From Methylobacterium soli (lineage in GTDB: Bacteria > Pseudomonadota > Alphaproteobacteria > Rhizobiales > Beijerinckiaceae): DNA of 64,000 bases. Position numbers and translations under genes: made by a program. Below the pieces are notes generated by a model, which was not told the origin of the DNA, searched no databases, and worked only from the letters and a program-made list of their open reading frames with translations. This document shows positions 35,110 through 44,950 of the stretch, one piece after another. How positions within the stretch are numbered: the stretch's first letter is position 1; each line of letters opens with the position of its first letter. The stretch lies in the NCBI RefSeq assembly GCF_008806385.1, contig NZ_VZZK01000001.1:248001-312000 (forward strand), written 5' to 3'.

Positions 35110-37335
35110 TCACTCGCCGATGCCGAACAGCTTCTCGAGGAAGTTGCGGTCGTCCTGGCTCGGGCCGCGGGCGCGCGTCCCCGCCGACGGGCGCGGTTGC
35201 GCGACGGGCGGGGCGGCGGCCTGAGGCGCCTCGCCGATGAGCGTCCCGAGGAGGCCGCCCGGGCTCGCGCTCGCCACCGAGGCGGTGGTCTCGGGGGCCT
35301 TGCGCCAGCGGTTCATGCCGGGCAGCGGCACGGGCGTCTGGCCCTTCAGGGCCACGCTCATGTAGGTCTTCCAGATCTCTACCGGCAAATTGCCGCCCGA
35401 CGCCTTCTTGGTCGGCTCGCTGTCATCGTTGCCGAGCCAGATCCCGGTCACCAGGGTGCCCGAGTAGCCGATGAACCAGGCATCGCGAAAATCCTGGCTG
35501 GTGCCGGTCTTGCCGGCGAGGTCCCAGCCGGCGATGTCGCCCTTCTTGGCGGTGCCGATCACGAAGGTCTCGTGCATCATGGCGTTCATCATGCCGACCG
35601 CGTTGGCGTCGATCACGCGCCCGAGGCCGCCCTCGCCGCGCTTGTAGAGGACCTTGCCGTCCGCGGCCTTCACGGTGGAGACCACGTAGGGGATGACCCC
35701 GATGCCGCCATTGCCGAAGGCCCCGTAGGCCCCAACCATCTCGAGCGGCGTCACCTCGGAGGTGCCGAGAGCGATGGAGCCGTTGGCCTGCAGCGGCGAG
35801 GTGATGCCGAGCCGCTGGGCGGTCTGCACCACGGCCTTGGGGCCGACCTCCTGGCCGAGGCGCACCGCCACGGTGTTGAGCGAGAGCGCGAGCGCCGTGC
35901 GCAGCGTGACCGCGCCCTCGTATTGGTGCGAGTAGTTCTCGGGCTGCCAGGTACCGATCCTGATCGGCGCGTCCTCGCGCACGGTGTCGGGCGTCGCGCC
36001 CTTCTCCACCGCCGCCAGATAGACGAAGGGCTTGAACGAGGAGCCGGGCTGACGCTTGGCGCTGGTCGCCCGGTTGAACTGGCTCTGCGCGTAGTCGCGC
36101 CCGCCGATCAGCGCCCGGATCGCCCCGTCCGGGCGCATCGAGACGAGGGCGCCCTGGCCGACATTGTAGCGCCCGCCCTTGGTGTTCAGCTCGTCCACGA
36201 GCGCCTTCTCGGCGACGCCCTGGAGGGTGGTGTCGACGGTGGTCTGCACCACGATGTCGCTGTCGAATTTTGGCACGAAATCGTCGAGGACATCCATGAC
36301 GAGGTCGGCGACGTAGTTGGCCGAGCCGCCGCCGCGGCTGCTCGCCGGTCGGGCCGGCTGCGCCAGCGCCACCTTCACGTCCTGCGGCTTGGCGAAGCCG
36401 AGCTCCTGCATGGCCGCGAACACCTGGGCGGCGCGCGCCTGGGCGGCCGGCAGGTTGCGGTTCGGCGCGAGGCGCGAGGGCGCCTGGACGAGGCCGCCCA
36501 GCATCGCGGCCTCGGCGAGGCTGACACTCTTGGCCGGCTTGCCGAAATAGCGCTGCGCGGCCGCCTCGACGCCGTAGGCGCCGGCGCCGAAATAGACCCG
36601 GTTCAGGTAGAGTTCGAGGATCTCGTCCTTGGTGTATTTGTGCTCCAGCCACAGCGCCAGGATCGCCTCCTGGATCTTGCGCGAGGCCGAGCGCTCGGGC
36701 GTCAGGAACAGGTTCTTGGCGAGCTGCTGCGTCAGGGTCGAGCCGCCCTGCGCCACGCCGCGCCGCGTCAGGTTCTGCCCGATGGCGCGGGCGATGCCGA
36801 CGGGATCGACGCCGAGATGGCCGTAGAAGCGCCGGTCCTCGATCGCCACGAAGGCGCGCGGCAGGTAGGGCGGCAATTCCTTGATGCTCACGACGCGCCC
36901 GCCCGTCTCGCCGCGATTGGCCAGAAGCGAGCCGTCGCTCGCCAGGATCGCGATGTTGGGCGGGCGCTTCGGAACGCTGAGCTGGTCGATCGGCGGGAGC
37001 TGCGAGGCATGATACGCGACGAGGCCCGCGAGCCCGATCACACCCCAGAGGCCGAGCACCACGCCGGCATAGGCGAGGCGCCCGAGGAAGGAGCCCCGGC
37101 GCTTGCCCTTGCGCGGCGCCGGGGACGATGCCCGCCGCCCATTGCCACGGGGCGCCGGCGCGCTCGCGCGGCCACGCTGATCCTGTCCACCACCACCCGC
37201 GCGCTTCGCCACACCGCCTCCCGGGCGATCCTCGCGCGACAGGCGCAGGTCGAGATCGCCCGCAACCGCGGCGCGCCCTTCCGGCACGTCGAAGTTCGGC
37301 TCGCCTCGGCCGGCCCGTCCGCGTCCGTTCGCCAT
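35110..37335 (-). CDS. Penicillin-binding protein 1A (bifunctional)
   Basis: Glycosyltransferase and transpeptidase that polymerises and cross-links peptidoglycan. The 741 residues hold a long basic, Gly/Arg-rich cytoplasmic N-terminus, one span (GRLAYAGVVLGLWGVIGLAG), the GT51 domain (FVAIEDRRFYGHLGVDP, GGSTLTQQLAKNLFL, KIQEAILALWLE) and the penicillin-binding domain with SSFK, SLN and KTGT. The C-terminal tail is Pro/Ala-rich. Start 37335 (MANGRG) is chosen over an in-frame start 81 bases upstream. A single gene, with the amidotransferase divergent. Confidence 0.95.
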   Translation of the reverse strand: MANGRGRAGRGEPNFDVPEGRAAVAGDLDLRLSREDRPGGGVAKRAGGGGQDQRGRASAPAPRGNGRRASSPAPRKGKRRGSFLGRLAYAGVVLGLWGVIGLAGLVAYHASQLPPIDQLSVPKRPPNIAILASDGSLLANRGETGGRVVSIKELPPYLPRAFVAIEDRRFYGHLGVDPVGIARAIGQNLTRRGVAQGGSTLTQQLAKNLFLTPERSASRKIQEAILALWLEHKYTKDEILELYLNRVYFGAGAYGVEAAAQRYFGKPAKSVSLAEAAMLGGLVQAPSRLAPNRNLPAAQARAAQVFAAMQELGFAKPQDVKVALAQPARPASSRGGGSANYVADLVMDVLDDFVPKFDSDIVVQTTVDTTLQGVAEKALVDELNTKGGRYNVGQGALVSMRPDGAIRALIGGRDYAQSQFNRATSAKRQPGSSFKPFVYLAAVEKGATPDTVREDAPIRIGTWQPENYSHQYEGAVTLRTALALSLNTVAVRLGQEVGPKAVVQTAQRLGITSPLQANGSIALGTSEVTPLEMVGAYGAFGNGGIGVIPYVVSTVKAADGKVLYKRGEGGLGRVIDANAVGMMNAMMHETFVIGTAKKGDIAGWDLAGKTGTSQDFRDAWFIGYSGTLVTGIWLGNDDSEPTKKASGGNLPVEIWKTYMSVALKGQTPVPLPGMNRWRKAPETTASVASASPGGLLGTLIGEAPQAAAPPVAQPRPSAGTRARGPSQDDRNFLEKLFGIGE

Positions 37336-37782
37336 GCGTCCCGTCTGTTCCCTGGGCCTCGCCCGGCCGGTGCCGCGGTCGCGGCGTTCCCGTTCCGGTG
37401 GGGCCCGGTTCGGCACCGTAAATGCGGCGGGTTTAAGAGTTCTTGACCATGTGAGCCCGCGCGCGAGGGGGTGGCTCGCGGATGACCGGGGCAGGCGGAT
37501 CGTGACGCCGTGGCGGCCTCACGCTCACGCCTGCGCGGGAGCCGGGGCCCGAGGCATTCGGTGCGACCCAGTTCCTGCACGGGGGGCGCTTCAGCACGCA
37601 AGGCCTCCTCGTGCGGGCCGGCCTCAATGATCACTTCGCCGAGTTCTGAGGCGCGACCGATCGCTCCGGGCGCTTCGCGCCCTGCGGCGACGGGTCCTCC
37701 GGCCGGCGCGGAACGGCGCCCCCGATCCCCCGTTTGGTCAGGCCGCCAGCGTGGCGGGACCGCCCAAACGGATTCGAGATCG
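37336..37782. other. Divergent intergenic region, includes a possible gene remnant
   Basis: About 450 bases between the PBP1A gene and the amidotransferase gene. The central part (37507-37648) reads on the plus strand like the end of a protein, described separately. I see no RNA gene or strong promoter. Confidence 0.35.
37507..37648 (+). pseudogene. Possible C-terminal gene remnant
   Basis: After an in-frame stop, this plus-strand frame reads with ordinary amino-acid composition: EAFGATQFLHGG, RFSTQGLLVRAGLNDHF and AEF, then TGA at 37646-37648. It has no start codon or ribosome site and breaks off upstream, unlike the Arg/Pro-rich noise in other frames of this gap. It could be the tail of a decayed gene. 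No family recognised. Confidence 0.25.
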
Positions 37783-38634
37783 ATGCTGAACATCCTCGTC
37801 GCGGACGGGAATGCCCGCGATGGACGTGCGGGCCGCATCGCGGCGACCGGGCAGAGCTCGGCGCAGGCCTATGCGGCGATCCTGAAGGCGCTGGCGCCCG
37901 ACATCGTGGCGACGATCCTCAACCCGGCCGATGCGGATGCGGCCCTGCCCGGCGGCGTCGGGCTCGCGAGCTTCGACGGCGTCATCGTGACCGGATCCGA
38001 GCTGCACGTCACCGACGAGACGCCGGCCGTGCAGCGGCAGATCGCGCTGATGCGCGATTGCCTCGCGGCGGGCCTTGCGGTCTTCGGCTCGTGCTGGGGC
38101 GTGCAGGTCGCGGCCGTGGTGGCGGGGGGCCGGGCGGGCCGCAACCCGCGCGGGCCCGAATTCGGCTTCGCCCGCCGCATCGTGCCGACGCGGAGCGGCC
38201 AGGCGCACCCGCTCCTGAGCGGCCGCCCGGCCGCCTTTGACGCGCCCGCCATGCATCTCGACGCGGTGATCGAGCCGCCCCCGGATTGCCGGGTTCTGGC
38301 GGAGAACGGCCTGCTCGCCGTTCAGGCGATCGAGATCGTGCGGGGCGAGGGCGTGTTCTGGGGCACGCAGTATCATCCGGAGCTCGACCTCGACGCGGTC
38401 GCGGCGATGCTGCGGCTCAGCAGCGCCGAGGTGGTGGAGGCGGGGCTCTGCCGCACGCCCGGCGAGGTCGAGGCCTACGCCGCGGAACTCGACGCCTTGC
38501 ACGCGGATCCGGAGGGGCGCCTCGACCTCGTCTGGCGCCACGGGCTCGGGCCCGAGGTGATGGCGCCGATTCGGCGCCGGCGCGAGATCGCGAACTTCCT
38601 CGACCGGCTGGTGCGGCCCCGCGCGCGGCGCTGA
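37783..38634 (+). CDS. Class I glutamine amidotransferase-like protein
   Basis: A 283-residue protein with the GATase class I fold as in GMP synthase. The nucleophile elbow is seen as FGSCWGVQVAA, the oxyanion region as DGVIVTGSELHV, and the His-Glu pair as GTQYHPELDLDA. The C-terminal 70 residues are an extra helical region. Such proteins hydrolyse glutamine or gamma-glutamyl compounds, sometimes as part of polyamine breakdown. No synthetase partner is near, so a stand-alone gamma-glutamyl hydrolase role is as likely as an amidotransferase one. Confidence 0.87.
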   Translation: MLNILVADGNARDGRAGRIAATGQSSAQAYAAILKALAPDIVATILNPADADAALPGGVGLASFDGVIVTGSELHVTDETPAVQRQIALMRDCLAAGLAVFGSCWGVQVAAVVAGGRAGRNPRGPEFGFARRIVPTRSGQAHPLLSGRPAAFDAPAMHLDAVIEPPPDCRVLAENGLLAVQAIEIVRGEGVFWGTQYHPELDLDAVAAMLRLSSAEVVEAGLCRTPGEVEAYAAELDALHADPEGRLDLVWRHGLGPEVMAPIRRRREIANFLDRLVRPRARR

Positions 38635-38636
38635 GA

Positions 38637-39734
38637 TCAGGCCGGGCGGAGCACCGGACGCGCGGGTGCCTCCACCGCCGTGCCCACGAGGTGGAAGGCG
38701 GGCGGACGCCGGAACAGGAAGGACAGGACCGTGCCGCGGATCGCCCGCTCGAGGGCGAGCGGCACCAGAACCGCGACACTTGTCACGATCAGGCTCGCGA
38801 GTCCGATATCCGGCACCCATCCGGTCTTGACCAGGAGCGTGCGCGTCGCCGCCATCGGCAGGAAGAAGGCGAGATAGATCACGATCGAGCGGCTTCCGCA
38901 GGCGCGGAGAGCCGCCGTCACCGGCCCGCCGATCCGGGTCAGGAGGGCCGCGGCCGCCACGATCGCGAGGGCGCCCGCGCCTCCGAGGACGAGGCTGACC
39001 AGGGGCAGGCTCGCGAGGGTCGGGAAGCCCGGCAGGCCGGATGGCGTGAAGGCCAGCCAGGCCTCGGCCAGGGCCCAGAGCGCAAGCCCCGCGAGCGCCG
39101 GGACCGGCCGGCTTCGCACGAACCCGGCGAGCGCGAAGATCCGGGGCGCGAACAGGTAGCCCGCCACGAAGTAGACGTAGCGCGCGCAGAACTCCTCCAG
39201 GAGATAGGACGTGGTCGCCAGCGGCACGATCTGGAGCAGCGCCGCGCCCGCGAGCAGCACGGGCGCCGGCAGGCGCCGCAGCAGCTTCGTCACCACCGAG
39301 AAGACGGCGAGCAGGTAGATGAACCAGAGGGTCGAGTAGGGCTCGACGAGGGCGTGGGCGAGATGGGCCAGGAAGGCCGAGGGTCCGGCGCCGTCGGTGA
39401 TCTGCCCGTATTTGGCGAGCGACTGGAGCACGACCCAGAGACCGTAGAAATACGCGAAGTGCACGACGCGCCGGTCCGCGAACAGGCGCCAGTCCCGATC
39501 GATCACCCGACCGACGAAGAGGCCGGAGAGCAGGAAGAAGTCGGGGATCCGGAACGGCTTGGCGAAGGCCACGACCGTGTGCAGGAAGCCCTCCCCGCCC
39601 AGGGCCTCGCCGGTGCCGAGCGTCGCATGCATCATCACCACGAGCAGGATGCAGATGCCTTTGGCCACGTCGACCCAGGCGAGGCGCATGGCCTCGTCGG
39701 GCCGCCGCGCCACCCTCTCCGCCCCTGTCGCCAT
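38637..39734 (-). CDS. Acyltransferase family 3 membrane protein
   Basis: A 365-residue integral membrane O-acyltransferase with about ten spans. The family start is seen as LAWVDVAKGICILLVVMMHA (with the catalytic-site His of span 1) and FAKPFRIPDFFLLSGLFVG (with Arg and the FFLLSG motif of span 2). This family adds acetyl, succinyl or other acyl groups to surface sugars (OafA, NodX, OpgC types). Start 39734 follows the family; the frame opens further up with an Arg-rich stretch. Convergent with the amidotransferase gene, whose stop lies two bases away. Confidence 0.88.
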   Translation of the reverse strand: MATGAERVARRPDEAMRLAWVDVAKGICILLVVMMHATLGTGEALGGEGFLHTVVAFAKPFRIPDFFLLSGLFVGRVIDRDWRLFADRRVVHFAYFYGLWVVLQSLAKYGQITDGAGPSAFLAHLAHALVEPYSTLWFIYLLAVFSVVTKLLRRLPAPVLLAGAALLQIVPLATTSYLLEEFCARYVYFVAGYLFAPRIFALAGFVRSRPVPALAGLALWALAEAWLAFTPSGLPGFPTLASLPLVSLVLGGAGALAIVAAAALLTRIGGPVTAALRACGSRSIVIYLAFFLPMAATRTLLVKTGWVPDIGLASLIVTSVAVLVPLALERAIRGTVLSFLFRRPPAFHLVGTAVEAPARPVLRPA

Positions 39735-39859
39735 GATCGCCGCGCCCTCTTCGAACCCGCCGGAAGGGTCGCGCCGCGACCGTAAAGGCCGGGCTACGAC
39801 GGCGGCGCGATCGCGCAACGTGCCGAAGGCCGCGTAAACGCGCGGCCCTCGATCCGGGC

Positions 39860-40300
39860 CTATTTCTGGCGGCGGGCGCCGCGCCGGTCGCGGGTCATGC
39901 GCGTCGCGGCGTGGAAATCATCGGGCTTGGTCCGGACCCAGGTGACGAAGCGGCCGATCTCCGGGTCGGCCCGCAGCGCCTCCACGTCGGCGAGGCGACG
40001 GGCGATCTCGGCCTCGCTGTAGCGGGCATGGATGGCGGAGTGGCAGATCTGGTGCAGGCGCACCGTGCCCTGGTGCGTGCCGCCCTTCAGCTTGGGCGTG
40101 AGGTGGTGCAGGCTGGACCTGGCGCGCGCCGGAATCGCCCGCTCGCACAGGGGACAGATGATCGGGGCCGCGCCCTGGGGGCCGTGCGTCGTCGGATCAT
40201 CGTCGCGCCAGCGGCGGGTGCGTCGGGCCAAGCGTCGATCCTCGGTGGTCGGCTCCCCGATATGAGGCCGAGCCCAGGCCCCGGCGAGGCGGCGCGTCAT
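39860..40300 (-). CDS. HNH endonuclease-domain protein
   Basis: A 146-residue protein with an HNH nuclease core: IICPLCERAIPA (first zinc pair), SSLHHLTPKLKGGTHQ (His-His catalytic part), TVRLHQICHSAIHARY (remaining metal site). The N-terminal 45 residues are Arg-rich and the C-terminal part helical. This short HNH type is common as a single chromosomal gene in Rhizobiales and could act in DNA repair or restriction; no methylase is nearby. It begins 24 bases after the alpha/beta hydrolase gene on the same strand. Confidence 0.85.
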   Translation of the reverse strand: MTRRLAGAWARPHIGEPTTEDRRLARRTRRWRDDDPTTHGPQGAAPIICPLCERAIPARARSSLHHLTPKLKGGTHQGTVRLHQICHSAIHARYSEAEIARRLADVEALRADPEIGRFVTWVRTKPDDFHAATRMTRDRRGARRQK

Positions 40301-40324
40301 CGTGCCGGAGGCCCGGGGCCGGGG

Positions 40325-41167
40325 TCACTCGACCAAGCTGTGGGCGATCTCCGCGCAGGCCGCCCCGATCCGGCCGCGGAAGAACGGCTCGGCCGCCGCG
40401 TCCCGTTCGCCCAGGATCAAGACATGGTCGCCCGCCAGGGCCTCGAAGCGCGCCGCCGGCCCGGCCGCCGCCGCGAGCCGATGCGCGAGCTTCACCGGAA
40501 CGATGCCGTCCTGCAGGCCGTGGACGATCAGCACGGGCTCCCGGCTCCCGGCGATCCGCAGGTCGGACCGGTAGGTGTCGCGCAGGAGGATCGCGGGCGC
40601 CAGCGGGAAGCGAAGCCGCACCAGGGCCGCCAGCGAGTCGAAGGGCGCTTCGAGGTAGAGCCCGAGATGGGGCACCCGCTCGGCCTCCGCGACCGCCACC
40701 GCCGCGCCGAGGGAATGCCCGTGCAGCAGGATCGGGGCGCCCGGGGCCCGGCGCGCCGCCTCCCGAGCGGCCGCGACCCCGTCCGCGATCAGCCCCGCCT
40801 CGCTCGGGCTCCCGCTCGACCCGGCATAGCCCCGGTAGGCGATGGCGAGAACGCCCCAGCCGCCCTCCGCCCACGCCCCCGAGGCGAAGCGCGCCGCGTG
40901 CGGCTCCGGCCGCGAGCCGTTGCCGTGGAAGGTCAGCACGACGCCGCAGCCGGGACGGGGCGCGCGCCAGAGGGCGTGGAGGCTCTCCCCGTCACGGGTC
41001 GTCAGCGAGACGGGCGCGGTCCCCGGCGGAGCCATCCCGGCGGGAAGTGGCGGACCGGCCCGGACGGCGCCCGGATAGATCAGGTGACGCTGGAACAGGA
41101 AGAGGAGGCCGAGGACGAGGCCGTAGCAGAGGGCGACGGCGAGGAACCCGAGGGCGATGATGCGCAT
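40325..41167 (-). CDS. Membrane-anchored alpha/beta hydrolase
   Basis: A 280-residue hydrolase with one N-terminal span (RIIALGFLAVALCYGLVLGL) and then the alpha/beta fold of the ABHD13/BEM46 type: HLIYPGAV, VVLTFHGNGS (oxyanion loop), IAYRGYAGSSGSPSE, the nucleophile elbow LHGHSLGAAV, IVHGLQDGIVP (acid) and LAGDHVLILGE (His). Anchored at the membrane, substrate unknown. Starts at 41167 or 41182 are both possible. The region upstream is AT-rich and separates it from the Cys-rich peptide gene. The HNH gene follows on the same strand. Confidence 0.84.
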   Translation of the reverse strand: MRIIALGFLAVALCYGLVLGLLFLFQRHLIYPGAVRAGPPLPAGMAPPGTAPVSLTTRDGESLHALWRAPRPGCGVVLTFHGNGSRPEPHAARFASGAWAEGGWGVLAIAYRGYAGSSGSPSEAGLIADGVAAAREAARRAPGAPILLHGHSLGAAVAVAEAERVPHLGLYLEAPFDSLAALVRLRFPLAPAILLRDTYRSDLRIAGSREPVLIVHGLQDGIVPVKLAHRLAAAAGPAARFEALAGDHVLILGERDAAAEPFFRGRIGAACAEIAHSLVE

Positions 41168-41626
41168 CTCGCCCCAACGCATGAAATGTGGGAATCGGCG
41201 GCCGGGCGATGGCGCGAATGGGCGCGCCAGCGCAATGCCCCCGTCCATCGCGCCACGACGGATCATTTCCAAGCCAAACACCGCACAGTGTGGATTTGAT
41301 ACTGAACATATCAGCTTCAAAAACAGTATAAAGGCTGTCGACGTGACCGCTGTGTCGTTCAAGGCCAGAATTGCTGTGTTTTCCCGCTTTCAGAGAATAT
41401 TTTTTTCAGTTCTCCGGCCGGTTCGTGCCTTCGGATCGTGGGACCGTCAGCCGAATAGGCTCTCGGCGTCCCGGTTGTCCCGGAGCGACCGAGGGAAATC
41501 GAGATCAATCGAAAACATCCAGCTATTCCCAACCTCAAGTTGCAATTACGAGGATTGATTAACTTCGAGTTAACAAGATATCCCGTGGTGGCCGACGAAC
41601 GGCACGCGAATCTCGGGAAGATCATC
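41168..41626. other. AT-rich intergenic region before the Cys-rich peptide gene
   Basis: About 460 bases, clearly poorer in G and C than the rest of the window (for example 41280-41330, 41390-41410 and 41540-41580). It holds a possible -10 box (tataaa at about 41325-41330) and the palindrome described separately. No gene is supported. The base composition suggests either a large regulatory region or recently acquired DNA. Confidence 0.5.
41559..41573. promoter_or_regulatory. Perfect 15-bp palindrome, operator candidate
   Basis: TTAACTTCGAGTTAA has 6-bp arms around a 3-bp centre. It lies 54 bases before the ATG of the Cys-rich peptide gene, in AT-rich DNA, where a repressor or activator site would be expected. 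No known operator is recognised. Confidence 0.35.
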
Positions 41627-41923
41627 ATGCAGATCAAGGTGAATGCGGACGACTGGAACGGCATATCGGAGGAGGACCGCAAGGCGATCCAGGAGATCCT
41701 GTCCAAGACCTTCAAGAACGATCCGCAGGTCGTGACGGACCCGCAGGCCACGGCCGCGGCCCAGTCGGGCGAGGCGGATCTCGGCGGCATCTGCAACTCG
41801 CTCTGCAACATGGCCCAGTCGGCCGCGGAGGCGCTTTGCGGCAAGATCGGCAACGCAACCGCCAAGCAAGTCTGCCTGGTTGCCGCGCAGACGGCGGGCG
41901 ACGTCTGCCGCAGCAAGTGCTGA
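41627..41923 (+). CDS. Cys-rich small peptide with leader-like N-terminus (possible bacteriocin/RiPP-like precursor)
   Basis: A 98-residue protein. Residues 1-50 (MQIKVNADDWNGISEEDRKA, then IQEILSKTFK) are acidic, helical and Cys-free, like a leader. After a Gly-Gly at 53-54 come six Cys at 56, 60, 71, 83, 94 and 98. The spacing C-x3-C-x10-C-x11-C-x10-C-x3-C is a mirror image of itself, and the stretches between are Ala-rich and helix-prone. This resembles disulfide-braced helical peptides and halocin C8-like bacteriocins, but no family is proven. GGGAAG lies about seven bases before the ATG; a longer in-frame start at 41540 lacks a ribosome site. No processing or transport genes adjoin it. 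Confidence 0.72.
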   Translation: MQIKVNADDWNGISEEDRKAIQEILSKTFKNDPQVVTDPQATAAAQSGEADLGGICNSLCNMAQSAAEALCGKIGNATAKQVCLVAAQTAGDVCRSKC

Positions 41924-42000
41924 CGCGGCCCGCGTCCTGATTCCGTGCGCGGCCGCCGACCTCCCGCCGCGGAGGAACGCGGCCCGCTTATCCCCGCTGA

Positions 42001-42029
42001 TTGACAAATGCGCCCGAGCCGTGAAGATT
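42001..42029 (+). promoter_or_regulatory. Promoter candidate for thiC
   Basis: A perfect TTGACA at 42001-42006 is followed after 17 bases by aagatt at 42024-42029, a weak -10. The predicted transcript start is at about 42036, right at the 5' side of the TPP riboswitch. The location makes this credible despite the poor -10. Confidence 0.5.
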
Positions 42030-42032
42030 CGA

Positions 42033-44103
<2,071 letters not shown>

Positions 44104-44126
44104 GCCTCGGATTCAGCCAAGGCCGG

Positions 44127-44160
44127 AAGGGCCGGGTTCCTCGGGAGCCCGGCCCTTTTT
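44127..44160 (+). terminator. Rho-independent terminator of thiC
   Basis: Arms aagggccggg (44127-44136) and cccggccctt (44148-44157) form a 10-bp stem with an 11-base loop, ending in a run of five T. It lies 23 bases after the thiC stop. Confidence 0.9.
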
Positions 44161-44388
44161 GTATTTGCAGCCAGCCCCGGCATCGCGCGGCGGGAGCCGC
44201 CAGCGCCGGCGGCGCGGAGGTTACCATTCCGTCGAGCCGGGAGCCGCCGGAGCGCGAAAAATAAAGAAATTTCGGGCATTCGGGTAACCCGATATTCACG
44301 CTCGATCCGGGCAGGTCTGAGCCATTAAGGCTCAGGTAAGCACCAGGGGCCCAGTCTGACGCGGTGTCTCATGCGCAGGAGTTCAGCC

Positions 44389-44784
44389 GTGAGCGAGATC
44401 AGTACCCTGCGGCCGATCGAGCGACCCGCAATCCCGGCCGTCGACCCCGTTCCGGTGGCCACCCCGTCACGCCCGGTCGAGACCGATCCGGGCCGGCGCC
44501 GCCTCGACCCGGCCGTGACCCTTGCGCTCGGCAGCGGGTCCGGGCCGGCGACGCGGCAGGACAACGAATATCGCGACCAGTTCATCCGCGACCCGGATTC
44601 GCGCCGGATCGTCTACCAGGTGGTGGATCCGGCAACCGGCGATATCGTGGTGCAGCTGCCGACCGAGACCACGCTCAAGGCCCGGGCCTATGCCGACGCG
44701 GCGGCGCTCCGCAGCGCCGAGCCAAGCCAGGAGCGCGCCGCGCCGGTTTCGGGCGAGTCCTACAGCATCGACCGCAGCGCCTGA
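44389..44784 (+). CDS. FlaG-like flagellar protein
   Basis: A 131-residue protein. The N-terminal 60 residues are Pro-rich and probably disordered. The end, YRDQFIRDPDSRRIVYQVVD and PATGDIVVQLPTE, is the FlaG-type beta domain (R-x-x-V-x-V-x-D-x-x-T-G-E-V-I-x-x-I-P). FlaG affects filament length or assembly in other bacteria. GTG at 44389 is preceded by AGGAG seven bases upstream and is preferred over the ATG at 44371. It stands convergent with flagellin. Confidence 0.75.
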   Translation: MSEISTLRPIERPAIPAVDPVPVATPSRPVETDPGRRRLDPAVTLALGSGSGPATRQDNEYRDQFIRDPDSRRIVYQVVDPATGDIVVQLPTETTLKARAYADAAALRSAEPSQERAAPVSGESYSIDRSA

Positions 44785-44875
44785 ACCGATCCGGGCCCGG
44801 GTGACACGCCGCGCGCGAGCGCGGCTGTCGGCGTTTGCCGCGACGAAGGCCGGCGCCCGACGGTTGCGCGAGGCC

Positions 44876-44910
44876 AAAAACGCGAGAAAGCCGCGCTCGC
44901 GCGCGGCTTT
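44876..44910 (-). terminator. Rho-independent terminator of the flagellin gene
   Basis: A perfect 10-bp stem aaagccgcgc/gcgcggcttt (44887-44896, 44901-44910) with a 4-base loop is followed on the minus strand by a short spacer and five T (44876-44880). It lies 40 bases after the flagellin stop. Confidence 0.8.
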
Positions 44911-44950
44911 CCCCGGTCCGGTCCGGCCCCGGAGGGCCGGAGCCTTCCCC

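Noticed and set aside
41540..41626. Longer start for the Cys-rich peptide at 41540
   Set aside because: It is a non-ATG codon without a ribosome site and would run through the palindromic operator candidate; the ATG at 41627 has GGGAAG upstream.
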